Source: Streptomyces rubellomurinus
Lineage (GTDB): Bacteria; Actinomycetota; Actinomycetes; Streptomycetales; Streptomycetaceae
Length of the DNA: 10,669 bases
Reading direction: 5' to 3'
Assembly (NCBI RefSeq): GCF_000961885.1
Contig: NZ_JZKH01000153.1
Coordinates: forward strand, 1-10,669
The translations under genes and the position numbers were made by a program. Positions 1-10,669 of this stretch are shown in pieces (within the stretch, counting starts at the first letter, position 1; each line of letters begins with the position of its first letter). The notes beneath the pieces are model-generated. The model made no database searches and was not told where the DNA came from. It saw nothing but the letters and a program-made list of their open reading frames with translations.

Positions 1-751
1 CGAGATCGCCGCCGCCACCGTCGCCGGGGCCCTCAGCCTCGCGGACGGCGCCCGGATCGCCGCCCTGCGCAGCCAGGCCATCACCGCCATCGCCGGGCAG
101 GGCGGCATGGTCTCGCTCCCGCTGGCCCACGAGGAGGCCGCCGAGCTGCTGACCCGCTGGGAAGGCCGGATCTCGGTCGCCGCCCTGAACGGGCCGACCG
201 CGACCGTGGTCGCCGGGGACGTCGACGCGCTTGAGGAACTGCTCGCCCTCTACCACGACCAGGAGGTCCGGGCCCGCCGGATCGACGTCGACTACGCCTC
301 GCACTCCCCGCACGTCGAGGCCATCGAGGCCCGCCTCGCGGAAGCCCTCGCGGGCATCACCCCGCGCTCCGCGGACGTCCCGTTCTACTCGACCGTCACC
401 GGCGCGCTGCTGGACACCGTCGCCCTGGACGCCGGGTACTGGTACACCAACCTGCGGCAGACCGTCCGCTTCACCGACGCCGTCCGGGCCGCCCGGGCCG
501 ACGGCCTGGACGTCTTCGTCGAGTCCAGCCCGCACCCGGTGCTGACCCCGGCCATCGAGCAGGCCTTCGACGACGCGCCGGCCCTGGTGACGGGCACGCT
601 GCGCCGCACCGAGGGCGGCTGGACCAGGCTGCTCACCTCCGCGGCCCACCTGCACACCCACGGCCTTCCCGTCGACTGGGCGCCGCTGCTGCCCGCCGGC
701 GCCCACCCCGAGCTGCCCACCTACCCGTTCCAGCGCGAGCGGTTCTGGCTC
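1..751 (+). other. Acyltransferase domain (partial) plus post-AT linker, methylmalonyl-CoA type
   Basis: This domain selects the extender acyl-CoA and loads it on the module's ACP. The window begins just after the active-site serine: the first full codon is the Glu of GHSxGE, followed by [12 protein letters not shown]. The LRSQ segment with the carboxylate-binding Arg follows. YASH (293-304) supplies the catalytic His and is the classical marker for methylmalonyl-CoA; malonyl ATs usually have HAFH. A typical SSPHPVL segment follows. The post-AT linker ends with [13 protein letters not shown] (713-751), which leads into the DH. The GQGSQ motif and the serine itself are outside the window, so activity is assumed rather than seen. 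Confidence 0.93.
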
Positions 752-3496
752 ACCCCCGCCGCCACCGGGGACCCGCGCACGGCCGGGCTGGACGCCGCCG
801 ACCACCCGCTGCTGTCCGCCGCGCTGCCGCTGCCCGAGGACGACGGCGTGCTGCTCACCGGCCGCCTCGCCACGGCCACCCACCCGTGGCTGGCCGACCA
901 CGCCGTCTGGGGCACCGTGCTGGTCCCCGGCACCGGGCTGGTCGAACTCGCCCTGCAGGCCGGGCGGCAGCTCGACTGCCACCACCTCGACGAGCTCACC
1001 CTCCAGGCGCCGCTGCTGCTGCCCGAGGACGGGGCCGTCCGGGTCCAGGTCCGGGTCGGCGCCGCCGACGGGACCGGCCGCCGCCCGGTCACCGTCCACT
1101 CCAGCCCCGACACCGAGCAGAACTGGACGAAGCACGCGAGCGGCGTGCTGGCCCCCGAGGGCCCGGCCGCCCGGTGGGCGCCCGAGCCGGTGTGGCCGCC
1201 GGCCGGCGCCGTGCCGGTCGCGCTGGACGGCCTGTACGGGCGGCTCGCCGAGGACGGGCTGGTCTACGGCCCGGCCTTCCAGGGCCTACGCGCGGCCTGG
1301 CGGCGCGGCGAGGAGGTCTTCGCCGAGGTCCGGCTGGCCGAGGAGCAGCTCGCGGACGCCGAGCGCTGCGGCGTCCACCCGGCGCTGCTCGACGCGGCCC
1401 TGCACACCACCCTGCTGGACGGCGCGGCGACGGTCCGGCTGCCGTTCGCCTGGTCCGACGTCACCCTGCACGCCACGGCGGCCACCGCCCTGCGGGTGCG
1501 GCTGACGCCGACCGGGCCGGACGAGCTGTCGCTGGACGTCGCCGACCAGACCGGCCAGCCGGTCGCCTCGGTCGGCTCGCTCGCCGTCCGCCCGGTCTCC
1601 CGCACCCAGCTCGGCTCGGCCCGCTCCACCGCGGACGCGCTGTTCTGGGTGTCCTGGACCGAGGCCGCGGCCGCGGCCGCCGGCCCGGCCGGGCTCGCCG
1701 TGCTGGGCGAGGACCGGCTCGGCCTCGCCGCCGCGCTGGCCGGGGCCGGGGCCGCCGCGGTCGCCCACCCGGACCTGGCCGCGCTCGGCGCCGCCGTCGC
1801 CGCCGGGGCGCCCGCGCCCGAGGCCGTCCTGCTGCCCTGGGTGCGCGAGCCGGGCGCCGACACGCTCTCCGCGGACGCCGCCCGCGACGCCGTCGAGCGG
1901 GCCCTGGCCCTGCTCCAGGCCTGGGCCGCCGACGAGCGGTTCGCGGCCTCCCGGCTGGTGCTGGTCACCCGGGGCGCGGTGGACACCCCCGACCCGGCCG
2001 CGACCTCGGCCGAGCCGGCCGACCTCGCCGCGGCCGCCGTCTGGGGCGCGGTGCGCTCGGCGCAGGCCGAGCACCCGGGCCGCTTCGTCCTGGTCGACCT
2101 CGACGGGGCCGGCAGCGACGGCGCCGACGCCGCCTCGCTGCGCGCCCTGCCCGGCCTGCTCGGCGGCGCCGAGCCGCAGTACGCCGTCCGGGCCGGCCGG
2201 ATCCTGGTGCCCCGGCTCGCCCGGCCCAACCCGGCCGACGCGGCCGACGGCGGGCCCCTGCTCGACCCCGAGGGCACGGTGCTGATCACCGGCGGCACCG
2301 GCACCCTCGGCGCGCTGGTCGCCCGGCACCTGGTCGAGGCGCACGGCGCCCGGCACCTGCTGCTGGTCAGCCGTCAGGGCCGGCAGGCCGAGGGCGCCGA
2401 GGACCTGGTCGCCGCGCTCGCCGAGGCCGGCGCCGCCGTCACCGTGGAGGCCTGCGACGCCGCCGACCGGGGCGCGCTGGCCGCGCTGCTGGCCGCCGTC
2501 CCGGCCGAGCACCCGCTGACCGGCGTGGTGCACGCCGCCGGGGTGCTCGACGACGGCACGCTCGCCTCGCTCACCCCGGAGCGCACCCGCGCCGTCCTGC
2601 GGCCGAAGGTCGACGCCGCCTGGAACCTGCACGAGCTGACCCTGGACGCCAAGCCCGCGATGTTCGTCCTGTTCTCCGCCGCCGGCGGGGTGCTGGGCAA
2701 CGCCGGGCAGGCCAACTACGCCGCCGCCAACGCCTACCTGGACGCGCTGGCCGCCCACCGCCGCACCCTCGGCCTGCCCGGGGTGTCGATGGCCTGGGGC
2801 CTGTGGTCCACCGTCAGCACGATGACCGGGCGGCTCGGCGAGGCCGACCGCTCCCGGATGCGGCGCTCCGGCGTGCTGCCGGTCTCCGCCGCGGACGGCC
2901 TGGCGCTGTTCGACGCCGCGCTCGCCCAGGACCGCCCGCTGGTGCTGCCCGTCCGCCTCGACCTGCCCGCGCTGCGCGCCGGGGAGCCCGCCGAGCGGCC
3001 GCCGCTGCTGCGCGCCCTGCTCGGCACCGCGCCCCGCCGGGCGGCCCGCGCCGACGCGGCCGGCACCGCCGCCCCGGGCCTCGACCTGGCCGCCCTGCCG
3101 GCCGCCGAACAGGCCCACGCCCTGCTGGAGCTGGTCCGGGCCCAGGTCGCCACGGTGCTCGGCTACGGCGACCCGGAGGCGGTCGGCACCGCGCGCGGCT
3201 TCCTGGAGTCCGGCTTCGACTCGCTGCGCGCCGTCGAGCTGCGCAACAAGCTGAACGCGGCCACCGGGCTGCGGCTGCCCGCCACGCTGGCCTTCGACCA
3301 CCCGACCCCGGCCGCCGTCGCCGCCCACCTGGGCGAGCTGCTGCGGAAGCAGGCCGGGCCGGAGCCGGCGGCCGCGACCGCGACCGCCGCGCCGGCGCCC
3401 GAGCGGGCCGAACCGGCCGTCGAGGACGACGAGTTGGCCGACGCCACGCTCGACGAGCTGCTCGACATCGTCGACGACGAACTGCGCAACTCGTGA
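1..3496 (+). CDS. Modular type I polyketide synthase A, C-terminal part (AT-DH-KR-ACP-docking), 5' end outside window
   Basis: Cytoplasmic PKS extension module. It would add a methylmalonyl-derived unit and process the beta-keto group on its ACP. The reading frame is open from base 2 (1164 visible residues) to the TGA at 3494-3496; an ATG at 107 is internal. Visible residue order: AT about 1-250 with YASH at 98-101, DH about 268-533 with His300 and Asp464, KR about 547-993 with Lys869, Tyr906 and Asn910, ACP about 1039-1115 with Ser1074 in GFDSL, then an acidic docking tail. No ER domain lies between DH and KR. The oddity is Ala893, where the KR catalytic Ser is expected, so reduction may be weak or absent even though the DH looks intact. 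The KS and the start of this module lie upstream. The PKS assignment is certain. The KR state is inferred. Confidence 0.97.
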   Translation, partial: EIAAATVAGALSLADGARIAALRSQAITAIAGQGGMVSLPLAHEEAAELLTRWEGRISVAALNGPTATVVAGDVDALEELLALYHDQEVRARRIDVDYASHSPHVEAIEARLAEALAGITPRSADVPFYSTVTGALLDTVALDAGYWYTNLRQTVRFTDAVRAARADGLDVFVESSPHPVLTPAIEQAFDDAPALVTGTLRRTEGGWTRLLTSAAHLHTHGLPVDWAPLLPAGAHPELPTYPFQRERFWLTPAATGDPRTAGLDAADHPLLSAALPLPEDDGVLLTGRLATATHPWLADHAVWGTVLVPGTGLVELALQAGRQLDCHHLDELTLQAPLLLPEDGAVRVQVRVGAADGTGRRPVTVHSSPDTEQNWTKHASGVLAPEGPAARWAPEPVWPPAGAVPVALDGLYGRLAEDGLVYGPAFQGLRAAWRRGEEVFAEVRLAEEQLADAERCGVHPALLDAALHTTLLDGAATVRLPFAWSDVTLHATAATALRVRLTPTGPDELSLDVADQTGQPVASVGSLAVRPVSRTQLGSARSTADALFWVSWTEAAAAAAGPAGLAVLGEDRLGLAAALAGAGAAAVAHPDLAALGAAVAAGAPAPEAVLLPWVREPGADTLSADAARDAVERALALLQAWAADERFAASRLVLVTRGAVDTPDPAATSAEPADLAAAAVWGAVRSAQAEHPGRFVLVDLDGAGSDGADAASLRALPGLLGGAEPQYAVRAGRILVPRLARPNPADAADGGPLLDPEGTVLITGGTGTLGALVARHLVEAHGARHLLLVSRQGRQAEGAEDLVAALAEAGAAVTVEACDAADRGALAALLAAVPAEHPLTGVVHAAGVLDDGTLASLTPERTRAVLRPKVDAAWNLHELTLDAKPAMFVLFSAAGGVLGNAGQANYAAANAYLDALAAHRRTLGLPGVSMAWGLWSTVSTMTGRLGEADRSRMRRSGVLPVSAADGLALFDAALAQDRPLVLPVRLDLPALRAGEPAERPPLLRALLGTAPRRAARADAAGTAAPGLDLAALPAAEQAHALLELVRAQVATVLGYGDPEAVGTARGFLESGFDSLRAVELRNKLNAATGLRLPATLAFDHPTPAAVAAHLGELLRKQAGPEPAAATATAAPAPERAEPAVEDDELADATLDELLDIVDDELRNS
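803..1600 (+). other. Dehydratase domain of module A
   Basis: Double-hotdog dehydratase that removes water from a beta-hydroxyacyl-ACP. It starts at HPLL. The first catalytic motif HxxxGxxxxP is intact as [10 protein letters not shown], with His at 899-901. The second motif, [10 protein letters not shown], has its Asp at 1391-1393. A YGPAFQG segment (from 1265) lies between them as expected. The domain looks competent, which is notable because the KR that should supply its substrate lacks its catalytic Ser. A 66-base stretch at 1265-1330 is almost identical to one in the DH of PKS B. Confidence 0.93.
1265..1330 (+). repeat. Near-identical DH tract, copy 1 (PKS A)
   Basis: Matches 6418-6483 with four third-position differences in 66 bases and an identical 22-residue product starting [12 protein letters not shown]. 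This points to a shared recent origin of the two DH domains. Confidence 0.85.
1640..2980 (+). other. Ketoreductase domain of module A, catalytic Ser replaced by Ala
   Basis: NADPH-dependent reductase with an N-terminal structural half starting at LFWVSW and a catalytic half starting near 2270. The nucleotide-binding GGTGTLG is intact (2291-2311). LDD (2546-2554) marks a B-type KR. Lys (2606-2608), Tyr (2717-2719) and Asn (2729-2731) are present with the spacing known from DEBS KR1 (Lys 37 before Tyr, Asn 4 after). The residue 13 before Tyr, where the catalytic Ser belongs, is Ala (GCC at 2678-2680) in FSAAGG rather than FSSAAG. The exact Lys-Tyr spacing rules out a simple alignment shift. Activity is probably reduced or lost, but a slow reductase is not excluded. 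Confidence 0.92.
3116..3345 (+). other. Acyl carrier protein domain of module A
   Basis: Carries the growing chain on a phosphopantetheine arm. The attachment Ser (3221-3223) sits in GFDSL, followed by the usual [14 protein letters not shown] of helix II and a LAFDHPTP segment. The domain looks normal and is separated from the KR by a short Ala/Pro-rich linker. Confidence 0.95.
3346..3493 (+). other. C-terminal docking tail of PKS A
   Basis: About 50 residues after the ACP: an Ala/Pro-rich spacer, then an acidic helix ending [14 protein letters not shown]. This resembles the final recognition helix of class 1 PKS docking domains (typically like DELFDFIDRELG). It should bind the N-terminal coiled coil of PKS B. 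Unlike the tail of PKS B, it has no clear long dimerisation helices before the recognition helix. Confidence 0.8.
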
Positions 3497-3564
3497 CCGG
3501 CCAGCACCAGGACCACGCTCACCCGAACCCGGACCACGGGTCGGACAGGAAGGCACCCAGCGCA
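3497..3564 (+). other. 68-base spacer between PKS A and PKS B
   Basis: Contains only a ribosome binding site. I see no strong inverted repeat followed by T residues and no clear promoter, so PKS A and PKS B are probably cotranscribed. Confidence 0.7.
3547..3553 (+). promoter_or_regulatory. Ribosome binding site of PKS B
   Basis: AGGAAGG ends 11 bases before the ATG at 3565. It decides the start: the reading frame is open far upstream, but only this ATG follows a Shine-Dalgarno site and gives a canonical docking coiled coil. Confidence 0.75.
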
Positions 3565-8778
<5,214 letters not shown>

Positions 8779-8830
8779 CGGCGCGCACTCCCCAGGTCAT
8801 CCCCGCACCGGCTATAGGAGCAGGCTCACA
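8779..8830 (+). other. 52-base spacer between PKS B and PKS C
   Basis: Holds a ribosome binding site and a short less GC-rich patch near 8811-8830. No convincing terminator is seen, and cotranscription with PKS B is likely. Confidence 0.65.
8816..8820 (+). promoter_or_regulatory. Ribosome binding site of PKS C
   Basis: AGGAG ends 10 bases before the GTG at 8831. It supports the GTG as start. The nearby ATG at 8838 is out of frame. Confidence 0.8.
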
Positions 8831-8929
8831 GTGGCAAATGAAGACAAGCTTCGCGAGCACCTCCGGTGGGCTGCCGCCGAACTGGGCGAGGCACGCCGCC
8901 GGGTGGCCGAGCTGGAGGCGGCCGAGCGC
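8831..8929 (+). other. N-terminal docking coiled coil of PKS C
   Basis: Residues 2-33, with [20 protein letters not shown] and a following LEAAERD, form a charged amphipathic helix typical of class 1 PKS docking. It directly precedes the KS start [15 protein letters not shown]. Confidence 0.9.
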
Positions 8930-10669
8930 GACCCGATCGCCATCGTCGGGATGAGCTGCCGCTTCCCGGGCGGCGTCCGCACGCCGGAGGAGCTGTGGGA
9001 GCTGGCCGTCGAGGGCCGGCACCCGATCGGCACCCCGCCGGCCGAACGCGGTTGGCGCGTCGAGGAGTTCTACGACCCGGACGGCGCGCGCCCGGGCACC
9101 TCGTACGTGTGCGAGGGCTCGTTCCTGGAGGGCGCGGACGCCTTCGACCCGGCCTTCTTCGACATCAGCCCGCGCGAGGCCCTGGCCATGGACCCGCAGC
9201 AGCGGCTGCTGCTGGAGACCTCCTGGGAGGCCTTCGAGCGGGCCGGCATCGACCCGTCCTCGATGCGCGGCGCCAAGGTCGGCGTGTACGCGGGCCTGAT
9301 GTACCACGACTACGGCAGCCGGCTGGCCTCGGTGGACGAGTCCGTCGCGGGCTTCCTCGGCGCCGGCACCTCCGGCAGCGTCGCCTCCGGCCGGATCGCC
9401 TACGTGCTCGGCCTGGAGGGCCCGGCGGTCACCGTGGACACCGCCTGCTCCTCCTCCCTGGTGGCGCTGCACCTGGCCGCCCAGGCCGTCCGGCGCGGCG
9501 ACTGCACCATGGCGCTGGCCGGCGGCGTCACGGTGATGGCCACGCCCGACACCTTCGTCGAGTTCAGCCGCCAGGGCGGCCTGGCCCGGGACGGGCGCTG
9601 CAAGTCCTTCGCGGCCGCCGCGGACGGCACCGCCTGGGGCGAGGGGGTGGGCATGCTGCTGGTGGAGCGGCTGTCCGACGCCCGCCGCCTCGGGCACCGC
9701 GTCCTCGCCGTGCTGCGCGGCTCCGCCGTCAACCAGGACGGCGCGAGCAGCAGCCTCTCCGCGCCCAACGGGCCGTCCCAGCAGCGGGTGATCCGGGCCG
9801 CGCTGGACGACGCCGGCCTCTCCCCCGACCTGGTCGACGCGGTGGAGGCGCACGGCACGGGCACCAAGCTCGGCGACCCGATCGAGGCGCAGGCCCTGCT
9901 GGCCACCTACGGGCAGCAGCGGCCGGCCGAACGGCCGCTGTGGCTGGGCTCGTTGAAGTCCAACCTGGGGCACACCCAGGCCGCGGCCGGGGTCGGCGGC
10001 GTGATCAAGATGGTGCTCGCGATGCGGCACGGCCTGCTGCCGCGCACCCTGCACGTGGACGAGCCGACCCCGCACGTCGACTGGTCGGCGGGCGCGGTCG
10101 AGCTGCTCACCGAGGAGCAGCCCTGGCCGGAGACCGGCCGCCCGCGCCGGTCCGCCGTGTCCTCCTTCGGGGTCAGCGGCACCAACGCGCACGTGATCCT
10201 GGAGGAGGCGCCCGCCGAGGAGGAGGCGCCGGAGCCGCAGGAGTCGGCCGACGTGCTGCCCTGGGTGGTCTCCGGCCGTACCGCCGACGCGCTGCGCGCC
10301 CAGGCCGGGCTGCTGCACGCCGCCGTCGACGCCCATCCCGAGTGGCGGCCGGCCGAGGTGGCCGCCGCGCTGGTCGGGCAGCGGACCGGTTTCGAGCAGC
10401 GCGCGGTGGTGGTCGGCGGCAGCCGCGAGGAACTGCTGGGCGGCCTGGCCGCGCTCGCCGAGGGCGACGCCGCGCCGGGCCTGGTCACCGGCGCCGGCGG
10501 CTTCGACCGGCCGGTGTTCGTGTTCCCCGGCCAGGGCTCGCAGTGGCTCGGCATGGGCGCCGAACTCCTCGACACCTCCGAGGAGTTCGCCGCCTCCATC
10601 GCCGCCTGCGAGGCCGCGCTGAAGCCGCACGTCGACTGGTCGCTCACCGACGTCCTGCGCGGCGGCGGC
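8831..10669 (+). CDS. Modular type I polyketide synthase C, N-terminal part (docking-KS-AT start), 3' end outside window
   Basis: Next PKS in the chain. It receives the intermediate from PKS B and elongates it. It starts at GTG 8831 (613 codons visible, no stop in the window), chosen because it follows a Shine-Dalgarno site and yields [17 protein letters not shown], a textbook N-terminal docking helix. The KS spans residues 34 to about 459, with Cys206 in DTACSSSL, His341 in EAHGTGT and His381 in KSNLGH, all intact. A KS-AT linker ([13 protein letters not shown]) follows. The AT begins near residue 561 with [19 protein letters not shown] (GQGSQ at 567-571). This is the intact form of the motif that PKS B has lost. 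The window ends before GHSxG, so AT activity and extender choice cannot be read. Confidence 0.97.
   Translation, partial: MANEDKLREHLRWAAAELGEARRRVAELEAAERDPIAIVGMSCRFPGGVRTPEELWELAVEGRHPIGTPPAERGWRVEEFYDPDGARPGTSYVCEGSFLEGADAFDPAFFDISPREALAMDPQQRLLLETSWEAFERAGIDPSSMRGAKVGVYAGLMYHDYGSRLASVDESVAGFLGAGTSGSVASGRIAYVLGLEGPAVTVDTACSSSLVALHLAAQAVRRGDCTMALAGGVTVMATPDTFVEFSRQGGLARDGRCKSFAAAADGTAWGEGVGMLLVERLSDARRLGHRVLAVLRGSAVNQDGASSSLSAPNGPSQQRVIRAALDDAGLSPDLVDAVEAHGTGTKLGDPIEAQALLATYGQQRPAERPLWLGSLKSNLGHTQAAAGVGGVIKMVLAMRHGLLPRTLHVDEPTPHVDWSAGAVELLTEEQPWPETGRPRRSAVSSFGVSGTNAHVILEEAPAEEEAPEPQESADVLPWVVSGRTADALRAQAGLLHAAVDAHPEWRPAEVAAALVGQRTGFEQRAVVVGGSREELLGGLAALAEGDAAPGLVTGAGGFDRPVFVFPGQGSQWLGMGAELLDTSEEFAASIAACEAALKPHVDWSLTDVLRGGG
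8930..10207 (+). other. Ketosynthase domain of PKS C
   Basis: Complete KS with Cys206 (9446-9448), His341 (9851-9853) and His381 (9971-9973). It ends at [11 protein letters not shown]. It is predicted to be a normal elongating KS. Confidence 0.96.
9191..9256 (+). repeat. 66-base perfect direct repeat, copy 2 (KS of PKS C)
   Basis: Second copy of the KS repeat at 3922-3987. The flanking bases diverge on both sides. Confidence 0.9.
10511..10669 (+). other. Acyltransferase domain of PKS C, start only
   Basis: [20 protein letters not shown], with GQGSQ at 10529-10543, followed by the [12 protein letters not shown] region. The catalytic serine and the specificity motif lie past the window end. 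Confidence 0.9.

Noticed and set aside
1661..1681. Alternating GCC/GCG tract with two overlapping NotI-type sites as a functional repeat
   Set aside because: It simply encodes a run of six Ala in the non-catalytic half of the KR. Such tracts are expected at this GC content.
886..3564. Upstream extension of the PKS B reading frame overlapping PKS A
   Set aside because: The translation before 3565 is Arg/Pro/Ala-rich shadow sequence. The docking helix and Shine-Dalgarno site fix the start at 3565.
8779..8830. Terminator or promoter between PKS B and PKS C
   Set aside because: I found no stable hairpin with a T run and no convincing -35/-10 pair. The spacer fits an operon with a ribosome binding site.

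Overview
The window is a very GC-rich (well above 70% by eye) stretch with almost every third codon position G or C. It carries three collinear plus-strand genes for a cis-AT modular type I polyketide synthase (PKS). Base composition, lack of TTA codons, domain order and docking-tail style all point to an actinomycete, most likely Streptomyces, Kitasatospora or a relative. The polyketide cannot be named from this fragment.

Layout. Positions 1-3496 hold the 3' part of PKS gene A. The window opens one base into the codon before the Glu of the acyltransferase GHSxGE motif, and the protein continues AT(YASH, methylmalonyl type)-DH-KR-ACP-C-terminal docking tail. After a 68-base spacer with a Shine-Dalgarno site comes PKS gene B (3565-8778, 1737 residues), a complete single-module protein: docking coiled coil-KS-AT-like remnant-DH-KR-ACP-C-terminal docking region. 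After a 52-base spacer with another Shine-Dalgarno site, PKS gene C starts at a GTG (8831) and runs off the end. It shows the docking coiled coil, a complete KS and the first part of an AT with an intact GQGSQ motif. No regulator, tailoring gene, RNA gene, mobile element or CRISPR array is present. The spacers are too short for much more than ribosome binding sites, so the three genes look like one operon.

How they work together. The proteins would pass a growing chain A to B to C through matched C- and N-terminal docking elements. The striking point is that the two modules visible to their ACPs carry opposite defects. Module A has a complete-looking methylmalonyl AT, but its KR has Ala where the catalytic Ser should be. 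Module B has intact KR and DH catalytic residues, but its AT is a remnant: it has lost GQGSQ, the GHSxG serine and histidine, the substrate-binding arginine, and about 132 residues including the YASH histidine. Module B therefore cannot load its own extender unit. Either its ACP is loaded by another AT, or A and B act as a split pair in which A extends and B mainly reduces and dehydrates. The second reading is inference, but the sequence facts behind it are clear.
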